Shown in pieces: positions 1-11,778 of a stretch of DNA of 64,000 nucleotides. The notes below the pieces were generated by a model. That model did not search any database. It was given only the letters and a program-made list of their open reading frames with translations, and was not told where the DNA came from. Every line of letters starts with the position of its first letter. The first letter of the stretch is position 1. The stretch lies in contig JANTQA010000036.1 in NCBI GenBank assembly GCA_027625915.1, forward strand, positions 11,305,001 to 11,369,000. Reading direction: 5' to 3'. Source of the DNA: Anaeramoeba flamelloides (Eukaryota > Metamonada > Anaeramoebidae). The position numbers and the translations under genes were made by a program.

Positions 1-209
1 AATCCTTTAAATTCATTATTTCATGTAAGTCATAATTTATGAAAGAGGCTTTCGTTTTTATCTGGATGAATTATTGAAAAGATACACCTAAGCATTATTA
101 TTTATAAACATTAATCAAAAAAATTCTACCTTTACCCAATCAATATCAATTTAAACCTACAAATATAGATGGATGAGTTAGTGGAACAAGAATACTTCAG
201 AAGTTTGTA

Positions 210-405
210 AAGCAAGTTTCAATTTTAAGGCACAAACTTTCAACGAAATTTAAGGCACAAAATAATCTCAAATTAAGGCACAAAATTTGGAATTTTGTTT
301 TTTACAAATTATTTTACTTGAATTTGAATTTTGTGCTTTAATTTGAGACTTTTTTGGTACGTTAAATTTCATTGAAAGTTTGTGCCTCAAAAGTGAAACT
401 GACTG
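210..405. repeat. Family A palindromic MITE, copy A1
   Basis: A 196-bp sequence whose two halves are inverted copies. The left arm reads like CAGTCAGTTTCACTTTTAAG with several changes, and the right arm ends GTGAAACTGACTG. It is flanked by TA on both sides (208-209 and 406-407), as expected for a Tc1/mariner-type miniature element. The same unit recurs at 8973, 9072, 37630, 37668 and 61841. The left end is the more eroded, so this is an old copy. Confidence 0.85.
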
Positions 406-1739
406 TACTGGTTTTTTTTTCTTGTTTAGTAATTACTTTTTTATTTAATTAATCCATTAATAAGGTATTTCCAAAGAAGTCCGGCTTTTTTTTTTTTTAC
501 ATTTCATAAAAAATTATCTTTATTAGTGGATGTATTCATTAATTGGCAACACAAAATTAAGTTTAATATTAATACTGATCGAATAAAAGACTAAGGTGTT
601 TATTTCTAAATATACAAGTTAAAATATTTCCAAAAAATGAAAAAAAAAATAGCACTTTTTTTGTTGAAAACAATTTATGACCAATTTCAATAAAAAATTC
701 GAAATATGGAAAGGGTACAAATGGCTATTTAAACGATCAAATGCAGTTATAGGTTTTCAATTCTATTTGAAGATTTGTTGTGATTAAACAAGTTATGAAA
801 ATGATTTTTTTGATCAAAAAGAAAAGAATAAACACCAATTTTCAACCATAAAAAAATATCAGATAAAATTGAGATCAGAAAATTTAATATCTTTTATTTA
901 AGTAGCACAATACCCTTAAAGAATTTGAATTATTATCAAGAATCAATTGATAGTAGTTAATGATTTTGTATATTAAAATACTTTTTGAACATTGCATTTA
1001 ATAAATATATTTTAAAATAAATTTGTCCCACTTTCTTGGAAATAGCTTATAAACATTATAAAGTCTTTCAAGTTCCACAATCTTTTAAGGAAAGCAAAAA
1101 TAATATTCCGAATTAAAAAAGAATTTCTCACATTAAATTAAAAGTATAAATTTGTTAGAAACAGCTTTATATCCTAAAAATGCCAGAATCTGTAGTTTAT
1201 GAGAAGTTTCTAGTGAAAATTATTAGAATTCTAATTAAAAATTACAAAGTATACTGTATTTAAAATTGGCCGATCTAAATCTACCACACATAATAAAATT
1301 CTGAAAAAAATATTTCGGCACTACTAATTCAAACTTTTAATATAAATATTTTTTTTTCTCGCAACTCAATTCAAAAAAAGAAATCTAAATTAAATTGAAT
1401 ATTTGGAAAATTATCCAAAAAATTTTATTTTAATAATAACTTTATATTTTTTTCATAATGGAGGTTGCAATTCCAATAAATAATTCTAAAAAAAAAAAAA
1501 TGATTAATAACCACGAAACATAAAAGTTAATTTAAAACTAAACAAAAACCTTTTTTATTTATAAAAAATTTTTAATTGAATTTTATTGTTCAATTTACAG
1601 AACCAGCTTGGCCATTTGATAATAATAAAATTTCTACCTTTTATTTCAATTTAAAAAAATCAAATTTTATTAGAAAAGATCATTTCTACTATTGTTCAAA
1701 CAACTCCTTGCATACTATTTTAACTTGTGTTTCACAATA

Positions 1740-2010
1740 AAAAGCCCATTTTCTTTTTTCTAGAAGACCTCAACATTAACTGATCAAAATAATGGACAAT
1801 AAACAGTAATTAAAAATGGTATTGATTTCTTAAAGTTTTGTTATTAAAAAAGAAATGTAAAAACGAAAGATCAAGTGTTAAAATTTTTCTAAAAAATAGA
1901 AATAATTTTTGATAAATTTTTGTCCAAGAAAATACAATTAAGTTTTCAAAATGGGAAAAAAATGAAAAATTATAAACAAACTGAATTCATAATTTAAAAT
2001 TTACTTAAAA
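1740..2010. repeat. Dispersed repeat H, copy 1
   Basis: Similar in the same orientation to 60570-60830. Shared landmarks in order are a T-run ending TCTAGAA, ATTAACTGATCAAA, ATTGATTTC followed by AAAGTT, GATCAA, and AATTCATAATTTAAAA. Identity is moderate with small indels, so this is an old interspersed repeat. I see no terminal repeats or coding capacity, and its class is unknown. Confidence 0.6.
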
Positions 2011-2162
2011 TATTAATAAGAATAGACATTCAAAATTGGTTTGGACAGTAGGTATACAATCGAATAGTGATTTAGGTGTTATATTATAACAAGAAGAAAA
2101 AAATAACAAGCTTTATTTTTAAATATCGACTTTATAATCTGGGTGCGCAGTTTTTTTGGATG

Positions 2163-2419
2163 ACTGTTGGATTTTATATTCAAACGGATTAATTTTCAGT
2201 CATAATCTTTTTTCATTTCTGAGATCTGAAATTCATTTTGGATTCTAAGTTAACCCAATTGTTACAGCACAATAAAGCATAAGAAGTTACCAAACAAATA
2301 TATAGAAATCACAAATTACAATCTCTTTCTTTGAAAACTCTTTATGGTTTGTCTTCTTTTGAAAAAGGAAATTGGAAAATGAAATGAAAATTGTTTCCCA
2401 TTTGGAATTCAAATAACAG
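2163..2419. repeat. Family C MITE, long form (copy 1)
   Basis: A roughly 255-bp element. Its right end (CCCATTTGGAATTCAAATAA then CAG-TA) matches the family C terminus, and its left end resembles the same terminus inverted. The interior, with the motifs TTTGGATTCTAAGTT and CCCAATTGTTACAG, matches 11779-12018 and more loosely 33620-33810. The short family C copies lack this interior, so the long form may be the parent of the short one. Confidence 0.65.
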
Positions 2420-2564
2420 TATTCATGTGTTAATTGGAAAACGATTGTATTGTAAAAACGAAATTGTAATAAAAGTAACGTTTTTAATTTTGGTGAGACT
2501 GTGAAAGTCACATTTGGGTGACTACTTTAGCTGATTTTTTTACTTTTTTTAAAATTTTTCATTA

Positions 2565-2726
2565 CTGATGTTTGAATTCTAAAAGGGAAAAAATTTTCAT
2601 TTCATTTTCCAATTTCCTTTTTCCAAATAAACCACAACCTTCAAACTTCTTTGAGAACCCAATTTATTGAAGAAAAAAAAGAAAAAGGAAGTGAAAATTT
2701 TTTCCCGTTTAAAATTCAAATACCAG
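2565..2726. repeat. Family C MITE, short form (copy 2)
   Basis: A 162-bp inverted-repeat element flanked by TA (2563-2564 and 2727-2728). The arms are of the type CTGGTATTTGAATTTTAAAC followed by GGGAAAAAATTTTCACTTCC. The right arm is better preserved than the left. Family mates lie at 6811, 11664, 19006 and in the long form at 2163, 11779 and 33620. Confidence 0.8.
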
Positions 2727-3068
2727 TATTGGGAAATTTTCAGATATTTTTGAAATATTTGAAGACTATTATCTTGTTGCCAGTGTTTGCCATTACTATT
2801 CTTTGTTAGAATGAAATTTTCAATAAAAAAACAAAAAAGAAAAAAGAAAAAAAAATCAAAAAAGAAAGCAACGAAAGCAAAACAAAAAAAAATGAAAATC
2901 TTGAAAGCTAAAATTGTTAAAAATGTAATGGTCTTGTTTTCTATTTCATAAAATAGTTTTTTATTTTGTGAATAATTTTTTTTTTGTTTGTTTGATGAGT
3001 TTTAAATAAAGAATTGGTTTTATATTTAAAACAACGAAAAAAAAAAAAAAAAAAAAAGATATCTACTT

Positions 3069-3793
3069 TTAATTATTTGATGATTTTCCAAAACGAGAGA
3101 ATTTATTTTCATGGTTTTGTCCTCTACCTCTTCCTCTTCCTCTTCCTCTTCCTCTTCCACCTTGCTGTCCTCTACCTCTACCTCTTCCTCTACCTCTTCC
3201 TCTTCCACGTTGTTGTCCTCTTCCTCTTCCTCTTCCACCTCTTCCGCCTCTACCTCTTCCTCTTCCGCCTCTTCCTCTTCCTCTTCTTCTTGGAGGATCT
3301 CTTTTCCTTCGATCAGTTCTACTTCTGACACGAACTAATTTTCTATGGATAGCACAACTAACACAAAGGTTTGATTTCATGTATGTTTTAGGAAGTTCAT
3401 ATTCTATTTATTGTTTTGGTTTAGTTCCAATTTATGGAAGAGTTTGAGAGAAGATCGTCAAAAAAACCCAGTTTTTTTTTTAATTGTTTGAATTAAAAAA
3501 AAAAAAAAAAGTAAAGAAAGAAAGTAAATAAAAGTAAATTAATTTTTTTTGTTTTTGCTTTGTTATTCTCAAGATCGAAGCTAAAAAAATCAAAACAAAT
3601 GAGATTGCTTACCAACGTATACACTTGAATTGGAAATGTCTCTAATTGAGGTGTTGTCTACAATGTTTTGTACATTGAATCTTTTGATTGCTTTATCTTT
3701 TGGGACAGCTCTATAGCAATTGTCACATCTCACAAACTTTGTGTGGCCACGCCCTTTTTTTCCACGTCCATTATTTCTTCGTTTTTTGGTCAT
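3069..3793 (-). CDS. RPS26: Small ribosomal subunit protein eS26 with an RG-rich tail
   Basis: Structural protein of the 40S subunit, near the mRNA exit channel. Two exons join cleanly: 3793-3613 (starts [17 protein letters not shown]) and 3403-3069, with a 209-nt intron (GTAAGC donor, AG acceptor) giving ...[15 protein letters not shown]. The product is 171 residues. Zinc-binding cysteines are C23/C26 (CDNC) and C74/C77 (CVSC), the same spacing as in animal eS26, and the core aligns without gaps. The oddity is the C-terminus: after DPPRR come about 57 residues of almost pure Arg-Gly (99-155), broken twice by QQ, then 16 mixed residues, whereas animal eS26 ends near residue 115. The tail is encoded by a GGA/CGA-type simple repeat that also opens shadow frames on the other strands. 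The intron position and full homology make the call firm; whether the whole tail is stably translated is an inference. Confidence 0.95.
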
Positions 3794-4469
3794 ATTGGTT
3801 TATTGAAAACAAGAAAATTGCTAAACTAGAACCGGTAAGGCAAAAAGTGCAATCAAAAAGTAAAGATATTTTAAAAAAAAATAAAACTTTTTAAGAGTAC
3901 CTTTTTTGTTTTAAGGTTTACAATACTTCAAAAATCAAATGAGGTTATTTTGTATAAGGTGTGACTGGGTGATTTTTTTTCATGTTTCAAGGATAATAAA
4001 CCTTATTGGAAAGAAACTATAATCAAACCCTTTTAAATTAGATCCATATACAAACTCAACTAATTTTTTTTCTTTCAGATCAATCGACTACCCGAGAATC
4101 TGTCTGATACTTAAGGAAGTGATTTGAGACACACAAAAAATATTATGAAAGTAAAATTCTTTTGGTTGATAAATCCATTTAATAGAAAAAAAAAATATCG
4201 GATTTCAAATACAAAAATCCAACATGTAACAAAAAAAATTACACATAAATCCTAATAACAAAAAATAAAAATAACAAAAAAAGTTTCAAAGGAACCCCAA
4301 AAAACATAAAATACAATTAACAGAAAAAAAAAATTCATTCTATTTCATTAAAAAAAATCAAAAAACAACAAAAGAAAAATTTCAAACATATTGAATGAAA
4401 TCAAAGTAAAATAAAAAAAAAAAAAACAAAAGGATCACAATTACAAAAAATAAAAAAAAAATGTTAATA

Positions 4470-4945
4470 CAGTAATCAATATAAAGTGTACCCAACGACT
4501 ATAATCCATGTTTCAAAATATTAATCGTGTTTTTTTTTATTCTTGTACCAAGGCAACACCCAATCTACTAACAAATAGTATACCTAATCTCAAATCAATT
4601 TTGAAAGTAAAGGTCTGGTTATTTTCAGTAAAATTTAAATTATTCATGCAAGTAGTTGAAAATTTTCCATAATATTCTCAATTTTTTTGAAATTTTTTGT
4701 TTTTTTGATAATGAAAATTTTATGAAAATTTTACTCTATTTTTTGAGATAAATTTTGCAATTTGATCCTTCATTTATAGAATTTATTTTTAAATAATTGA
4801 ACTTTAAGAAACCAACACCATATTTTTTAGGGTTTATTATTGGTTTCTTTGATTGGCTAATGTATAGGTCAACTATAACAAAAAAACACACTTTTTATTT
4901 TGAAACATGTATTATATTTTTTTGCACGCTTTATTTTGACTACAG
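4470..4945. repeat. Family B Tc1/mariner-like MITE, copy 1
   Basis: A 476-bp element flanked by TA (4468-4469 and 4946-4947), alignable over its whole length with 44142-44612. Shared landmarks are ATAATCC-TGTTTCAAAATAT near the left end, TACTCTATTTTTTGAGATAA in the middle, and GGTTTCTTTGAT with TTATTTTGACTACAG at the right end. The ends are short imperfect inverted repeats starting CAGT. There is no transposase, so it is non-autonomous. Many differences from copy 2 are CpG transitions. Confidence 0.85.
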
Positions 4946-5082
4946 TAGTATAATAAAACGAACAAAATTTTCATTCAACTTTCAAAAAAATTAAATACCA
5001 CATAAATTAAAATAAACCTAAACATCTTCAATTCTAAAAGATCAAGAATAGTCAAATCTTCTTTATTGGATATTTATATGTA

Positions 5083-5086
<4 letters not shown>

Positions 5087-5122
<36 letters not shown>
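5087..5122. repeat. (TA)n microsatellite
   Basis: A run of about 18 TA units, preceded by imperfect TATATTTATA. Pure simple sequence. Confidence 0.95.
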
Positions 5123-5125
<3 letters not shown>

Positions 5126-5559
5126 CTATGATGTTTGAAACCTTTTTAGGAAAGCTGGTGAAATTTTTGTTACCTTTATTTGTCAACAAATAATAATATA
5201 AAAAGTTTAAAACGGACTCTAAACAACAAGAATATAATTATTTTTTTTTTAAAAAGGAATCTTCAAAGGTTCAATATAACAAAAAGTTAAAAAATTCAAA
5301 TATGATTATAGTTTTCAAAGAAAAAATCCAAATAGAACTTAACAAAATCAAAAAAAATTAAAAAAAAGAATATGTATAGATAATGTGATAAAAAACCAAT
5401 TAACAAAAGAAAAAAATTTAATAAGAATTCACAAATCAAAAAAATCAATTTTTTATAAACACATTATTTTTACATTTTATATTTCCATTTAACCAAATTT
5501 CTTTTTTTTGAAATAAAATATTTTATTACAAGTACAAAATCAGTTTAGTTCAATTGGTC

Positions 5560-5571
5560 TTTTTTTTTTTT

Positions 5572-5602
<31 letters not shown>
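5560..5602. repeat. T22-G21 homopolymer junction
   Basis: Twenty-two T (5560-5581) run straight into twenty-one G (5582-5602). On the minus strand this is C21A22. A pure G-run of this length is exceptional in such AT-rich sequence; it could form a quadruplex, and its exact length may be a sequencing or assembly artefact. Confidence 0.9.
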
Positions 5603-6274
5603 TAACTCTCTAGATTTAACAAATTAAAGGTATTTAGAAATATTCTTAGATAAAAAAAAATCCATTTTAAAAAATGAAAAATCTTTGGGATCTCAAAAAG
5701 TACTAATCGACCCTTCGAAAACACATAGTAGTTTTTAAAATTATTATCCACAGTCATTCAATATGTGTTTATATATAACTTTTTGACACCCTTTTCTAGA
5801 AATTACCTTTTTTATTACTAAATTTGATAATAAATTGTAAAAAAGTATATCTTCATTTTCGTTTTAATTTTATAAATAGAGCATCAAATAATAATATACT
5901 TTTTTTGAAAAATTTATTGCAAAAGAAATAAGGAAAATGGAATGATTTTTTTTCTTTGGTTTATTCTAGAATACTTTTAATTGTTGATCTTTAGAAACCT
6001 GCTTTACACCACAGATTTATTTATTTTAAATCAGTTTTTCGGCATATAAATTATTAAAACAATTTTTTTTTCACCTTAATTACTCTACCATTAAAAACAG
6101 ACAACAAAAACCAATTTTCAAATTTGGAGTCTTTAAAAATGCTGTTAATTGTAAAATAAAAAGATCAAACTTATCCTTGAACTTTCCAAAAAAAACACCC
6201 CTATAATTCAAATAAATCATAAATGCCACCAATTCTTAAAAGGAAATTAATAATTTAAGCCGATTTACAGATTT

Positions 6275-6467
6275 AAGAATTTGAAATGTTACTATGATTT
6301 AAAAACTTTAATTTGGGAAAGCTGAATGATAATTTAGCTACAGTTATTTTACACCAAATAGCAAGCTTGTTTTTTGAATTAAAAATTCGAAAGGTTAGAT
6401 GATTGAAAAATCTTTAATTTTGAAAAGCTGAATGTAAAATTTGTTCCATTTATTTTGAAACAAATAG
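6275..6467. repeat. Imperfect tandem duplication
   Basis: Two units, about 6275-6361 and 6381-6467, share AATTTGAAA/AATTCGAAA, GATTTAAAAACTTTAATTT/GATTGAAAAATCTTTAATTT, AAGCTGAATG, and TTATTTT followed by CAAATAG. There is no coding sense in either unit. Confidence 0.6.
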
Positions 6468-6810
6468 TATTGATTGAGAGAGAAATTTGATTAATAATTT
6501 TAGTAATTTGCATAAAAAAAGAAAGTTCTGCAAAATTTCAAAGATCTACTTTTTTTCCAATTACCAAAAAAAATTGATTTGATCGATAAATAACTTATTA
6601 CAATAAAATTAATTCAAAGACTGATTTGGTATGTTCAGGGATTAAACAAAATACTTTAATATTCATTCTCATGCAAAACAAAACAAAACAAGAAAAAAGA
6701 AAGAAGAAAAAATGGCTTTTAAAAGAGTGAGAAAAAGAAAAATCAAAAGAACCAAAAACAGAGAATAGTTAACAATTACCACTTTTAAAAGAGTCTGCCA
6801 AAACAATTTA

Positions 6811-6905
6811 CAGACTGGCATTCGAATTTTAAATGGGAAAAAAATTTCACTTCGTTTTCTATTTTTTTCTTATATTTCCTTATAGCCAAATCCTGTTTGG
6901 AATTT
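6811..6905. repeat. Family C MITE, left-arm fragment
   Basis: Begins CAGACTGGCATTCGAATTTT and continues AAATGGGAAAAAAATTTCAC, matching the left arm of family C. A TA precedes it (6809-6810). No right arm follows within the expected distance, so it is truncated. Confidence 0.6.
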
Positions 6906-8972
6906 TTAGAAAATATTTTTATGAGTTATCTATTATTTTCCTTTTGAAAGTCAAATAAGTACAAGTTTCACACAGTACAATTATTTTTGGAGTAAAAAAG
7001 AGTTTAAATTTTGACCCTCAAAAAATATTGTTATTTTTACTTTCGAGACCGATTCCTGTTTACTCCTAATGAAAATTATTTTATTATTTTTTTATTTTTT
7101 TATCACTTATAATGAAATATTTGTCATGTACACTTTACCTTCTCTATCAAATCCACTTTATTTTTTTTAATAAAAAAACATTTAAAATTTCTAACCATTT
7201 TTTTTAAAAAATTAGCTAATTCAAGTAAGTCTTATTTCCTTGTCTGTATACATTTAACATCACCCTTTTAATTATTTTTGATTTTTACGATTATTTCAAT
7301 AGGAACTCAACTAAGGATTTAACGTATTTTCATACTTGTAATTTTTTTCCTTTTTTTTTTTTTTTATTACATTTTTTTTTCGAAATGATTTGAGCGTTCA
7401 ACATTATAAATTGAAATAACAATTCCAATTAATCTTTAGCAGTGGTTTTTCAAAATGATAAATTATAATTTTCAAAATCTAATGGGTAAAAAAACTTATT
7501 GAAAACACAATTTTAATCAAAAATAATACAGTCCGATTTAAAAAAAAGTAAGAAAACACTTCCTCTGAGTTGAATATACGTTTTAAATGAAAATCCCACA
7601 TACGTTCAATTTTTTATTTTTATTATTCACACTTTGATTTTTTTCGTTGTTAAAACACACAAATTTGTTTTTTTTCTGATTCAAGAACTTCTCTAACAAA
7701 AAACAACCTCAACTTTTTTTTCTATTTTTACAAATTAATTAAAAGATTTATATTCTAGGATTACAACTTTAGAGAATTTTTTTGAGAAACCCTTTTTTAC
7801 TATTTGGTCATCAAGAGACAATTGAATTGATTCAAAATTTATTCTTTTTTTTTTACCGGTTTTAATCAAAAAAATTTTTTTAAAAAACTTCCTAAATGAA
7901 TTGTTCGAGTAATGTATTTTATAGAAAGGATTGATAAATAATCATTTTAAAGATTTATAAGATTTGATGAAGGAGTTTATTTTTTCGTTTCTATAACTTT
8001 TAATTAAGGGTGCATTACTGAAAAAAAAATACTTTTTGAGTTTCTTATGATATTCTACTTTTGAACCCATCATACCCCTTATTACTTTTTTAGTTGAAAG
8101 AATTAAAGCAAATCAGAGTTGAATCTTGAGAATTTTGCTTTGTTTTGTTTTTTTTTAAGAAATTTAAGGTTGGTCATTGAGTAGATTAAGTTAACCAGGT
8201 TTAGAAGAGTTTCTTTAAGAAGATCTAACTGCTAAATTAAAATTTATTTTAATTCTCGAATAATTTTGATAATTTGATCCCAAAAGACTACTTTTTGCCA
8301 CAAAAAAATACAAGTTAATCAGAGCTGAATCATTAATTTTTCAATTTTTGAAATTTTTTTTATTGAAAAAATTGGTTTTGAATCAAGAGTTGAGTTTGGT
8401 CAAAATGAATAAAATTAATCAAACAGAAAACCTGGAAATAGACCCCTAAAGTATATTTTTGAGACGATTATTATCCTTTTGAAAGTAAAAAAAGATCATA
8501 CATTGAAATAAATTTGTTTAAATCAAAGAAATAATAAAAAAATTAAAAAACTATATTTTTTGAAGATAATTTCTTTATCTTATTAATTTGAGATGAGTCT
8601 AGAAAAATGATAATCCTGAATTTTTTGAAAAAATAATATTAATATTTTTAATTTTTTTTTCAAAACCTATTGTGACAAATTTGGTTTCAAAATACCCCTT
8701 TTTAAATATTTTTATCAAATTCAGCCCAAATAAAATATAATATTTCAAAAATTAACATAAGGGGGGGAATTCGAGTAAAAAAAACAGACTAAGTTATTCA
8801 AAAAAAAAAAGAAAAAGAAAACTAAAATGATTTTAAAAAATCCCTGAGTTCTTAATTATTTTGAGTTTTTCAATTTTAATCGAAAATCAAAAATTATAAA
8901 ATCAAAGTAAATAAATAAATACAATTAATTCTATGTAATAAAGAAAAATTGAAAAAAATATCTGGTTTTCTA

Positions 8973-9377
8973 CAGTCAGTTTCACTTTTAAAGAACAAAC
9001 TTTCAACGAAATTTAAGGCACAAAAAAATTTCAAATTAAGGCACAAGATTTCGAATTTTATTTTTTACATACAGTCAGTTTCACTTTTAAGGCACAAACT
9101 TTCAACGAAATTTAAGGCACAAAAAAATCTCAAATTAAAGCACAAAATTCAAATTCTAGTAAAAATAAATTGTAAAAAATGAAATTGCAAATTTTGTGCC
9201 TTAATTTGAGATTTTTTTGTGCCTTAAATTTCGTTGAAAGTTTGTGCCTTAAAAGTGAAAAATGACTGTATTATTTTACTAAAATTCTAAATTTTGTACT
9301 TGAATTTAGAGATTTTTTTTTTCAGTTCCTTAAATTTCATTCAAAGTTTGGGTTTCTTAAAAGTGGAACTGACTGTA
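8973..9377. repeat. Family A MITE A2, split by a nested copy
   Basis: The left half (8973-9071) starts CAGTCAGTTTCACTTTTAAA and the right half (about 9271-9377) ends GTGGAACTGACTG, flanked by TA at 8971-8972 and 9378-9379. A complete family A copy (9072-9268) sits between the halves at a TA. Without the insert the outer copy is about 206 bp, the normal family length. Confidence 0.85.
9072..9268. repeat. Family A MITE A3, inserted in A2
   Basis: A 197-bp near-perfect palindrome with TA on both sides (9070-9071 and 9269-9270). The arms are CAGTCAGTTTCACTTTTAAG and its inverse, followed by GGCACAAACTTTCAACG and AAATTTAAGGCAC. It is less eroded than the host copy A2, consistent with later insertion. 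Confidence 0.88.
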
Positions 9378-9611
9378 TCAAAAATTAAATCAATTTCTGA
9401 GAAAACAATTAGTTTAATTCGGACCCCCCCCAACAGAAAAAAAAATACGAAAAAGAACAAAATTATTTTGATTTTTTTTATTAGGACACATGTTTTTCAA
9501 ATATTTTTTTAAAATTTTTTTAAAGCGATTAATTCATTTTTTTTTATTAAACTTGTATATTTTAAATATATTTTTTATTCTTATTCATAGATACATATAT
9601 TAAATAGTTAA

Positions 9612-11383
9612 ATGAAAACAAATAAGAAAAAAGAAAAAGAAGCCTTAAGAATTAAGAATTTTTTAAAAAGAGAAAATTGGATTTTACTTGATAATTGATT
9701 TCCCGATAATCAATCAGAAGAAATTAAATCAGAAACAATTGAAAATATAGAAATTATTCCGGAATTTAAAGGCTGCCCAACCAAAAATTTAATCGAAAAA
9801 ACAAAAATTTTAGATATTTTTGAAAGTTTTTTCGATCAAGAATTGATTACAATTTTACTAAATGTACTGAATGAAGAGAGGGTAAGAAGGCTGAATGATG
9901 TTCAATTGAAATCAAAAGGTTTACCAATCGACAAAAGTTTTTTAAAAAAGATTTGTTTAATTATCTAAGTTGTTTTATTGCTATGGGAATACATCCCAAT
10001 ACTGATATCTCGGATCATTGGAAAAAAAATTCAATTTTAGAGACAAAATGGATTAAAGATACTATGTCTAGGGGAAGATTTCAAGCAATACATAGATGTT
10101 GGAGGTTCAATAATAAAAACAAGTTTTGATCAAGTAAGAAAGATTATTAAAAAAAAATGCATGGAAAATTGGGAATTAAGCAACCAAGTTGTAATTGATG
10201 AAACATTGATCAAAACAAAATGTCGATGTAAAATGATTGTCAGAATGCCGAGAAAACCACAAAAAACAAGGCTTGAAAATTTGGGTTTTAGCGGATTCTG
10301 ATAATTATTATTATTGTTGGGATCTTTATTCGGGACAATACGAAACTACCCACGAAACATTATTAAAATTGACAAAACATCTCCCTCTTGAAAAATACCC
10401 CCAAATTTTATTTTAAAGTTATTGCAGATGCTTATTTTGGATCAACTAAATCTGTTAAACAACTTTTAGATCTTGGTGTTAATTTCACTCTTATGTGTAG
10501 GAAAGATAGAACCTCTAAGATATTTAAAAATAGTTTAGGGAAATTGGTTGAAAATGGAAAATGGAGGACTTGTTATTGTGATTTTGAATTAGGAATTACT
10601 GAAGAAAATTCTATTTTAGAAGATCTTGGGAATCAAATTAATTTTAATCGAAATAAAACTACAACTTTTAATTTCGGCAATTCAGTTACTACATCAATTT
10701 TCCACAAAAATTTGTTATTATGTAAAGAGATTCAGAAAAATAATTTAGATAATAAAATAGTTTCACCATTAGAAAAGAAAGAAACAAAAAAGAGTTGTTG
10801 CGACTTTTTTTTAAAGATAAAAAAAAGAAGAAAAAATGGGTCAAATGATGTTTGTTTAGTATCAAATTGTTATGACGATAGCCCTGTTGAGTGTAAAAGA
10901 AAAAAATCACCAACAAAAATAAAACCAAAATTATGTGATCAATATTCAAAAGAAATGGATTACGTAGACAAAGCTAATCAAAATATACATACTTGTTTAT
11001 TTAATCATCGTAATAAAAGTTGGAAAAGGGTCCTACTTTTTTATTTTTTTAAAATTATCATGCACAACACCCAAGTAATCTACAGAAAAAACAATTCTGA
11101 AGAACATTTGAAAAAAACTAATACTAAAGAAACAAAATATTTTTTAGTAAAATTGGCCGAAGAATTGGTTGGGGAAAAACTCAAAAATATCTGATAGAAT
11201 TTATATTTTAAAAAGAGTGAATCACAGGACAGATTGCTTTTATTGTAGAAAACAACTGAAAAAAGTTCATCAACACCATTTCATTGTTTTGAATGTAAAA
11301 TGCATCTACATTTAAAGTGTTTTGAAACCTTACATTGGTCCTTAAAACATCAGATTAGCATTAAAAAATACAACAAAATTTAA
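9612..11383 (+). pseudogene. Decayed piggyBac (PGBD-type) transposase
   Basis: A cut-and-paste DNA transposase relic. The N-terminal part reads from the ATG at 9612 (...FDQELITILLNVLNEERV) with an in-frame TGA at 9696. The reading then changes frame at A-runs near 9945 and 10120, and again near 10255 and 10405. Family blocks are clear: YLSCFIAMGIHPNTD, MSRGRFQAIHRCWRF, the first catalytic Asp in VVIDETL, RMPRKPQK, the second Asp in VIADAYFGSTKSV, and the third Asp in EMDYVDKANQ. A C-terminal Cys-rich patch (CFYC ... ECKMHLHLKC, about 11230-11330) matches the usual piggyBac tail domain but is frame-shifted. The longest intact piece is 268 codons (10388-11194). I could not find the TTAA-flanked termini. 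With at least five breaks it cannot be active; this is a plain DNA-transposon relic of moderate age. Confidence 0.88.
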
Positions 11384-11416
11384 ATAATTATAATTTATAT
11401 TATTTTTATTATAATA

Positions 11417-11480
<64 letters not shown>
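11417..11480. repeat. (CA)7(TA)25 microsatellite
   Basis: A compound simple repeat lying just after the piggyBac relic; CA units pass directly into TA units. Confidence 0.95.
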
Positions 11481-11484
<4 letters not shown>

Positions 11485-11663
11485 TTAACTAAAATAAAAA
11501 AATTTAATAGGTTCTTTGTATTTTTATCTTTTTTTGGTGAATATGTAATCAAAATTTAAGGTTTTTTCTTCTCGTTTGAGTTTAAACTCAATTTATAGTA
11601 AAATCGCGAAAAAAAAAAAATTTTTTTTTTTTTGATTGAAACAGGAATCGGGCACTAAAGGCA

Positions 11664-11776
11664 TATAAATAGAGTTCTCAAAGAAGTAGGTTAGGAAATT
11701 GTGGCTCGATATTTGTTTGAGAGAGGAAATTATAAAGGAAGAGTAAAATTTTTCCCAGTTAATATTCAAATACCAG
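11664..11776. repeat. Family C MITE, partial short form
   Basis: Carries the central AGAGTTCTCAAAGAAGTAGG motif and the right arm ending ATTCAAATACCAG, then TA at 11777-11778. The left arm is missing or unrecognisable. Confidence 0.65.
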
Positions 11777-11778
11777 TA

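Larger units (their letters stand above)
1..3068. other. Gene-free, repeat-bearing stretch
   Basis: No convincing coding sequence is seen on either strand. The stretch holds one family A palindrome (210-405), the first copy of a dispersed repeat (1740-2010), a long family C element (2163-2419) and a short family C element (2565-2726). The rest is AT-rich sequence with homopolymer runs. A 74-codon open frame on the minus strand (2287-2511) lies across the long family C element and is not a gene. Confidence 0.6.
3794..8972. other. Gene-free stretch with repeats
   Basis: No coding sequence is supported. It begins with the presumed upstream region of eS26. It holds family B copy 1 (4470-4945), a TA microsatellite, a T-run fused to a G-run (5560-5602), an imperfect tandem duplication (6275-6467) and a partial family C element (6811-6905). 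The rest is AT-rich filler in which I see nothing else. Short open frames at 3688 and 4797 are shadows, the second inside the family B element. Confidence 0.6.

Noticed and set aside
3014-3338. Plus-strand Leu/Phe- and Ser-rich frames and a minus-strand Glu-rich frame over the eS26 3' exon
   Set aside because: All come from reading the RG-encoding repeat in other frames; eS26 explains the locus.
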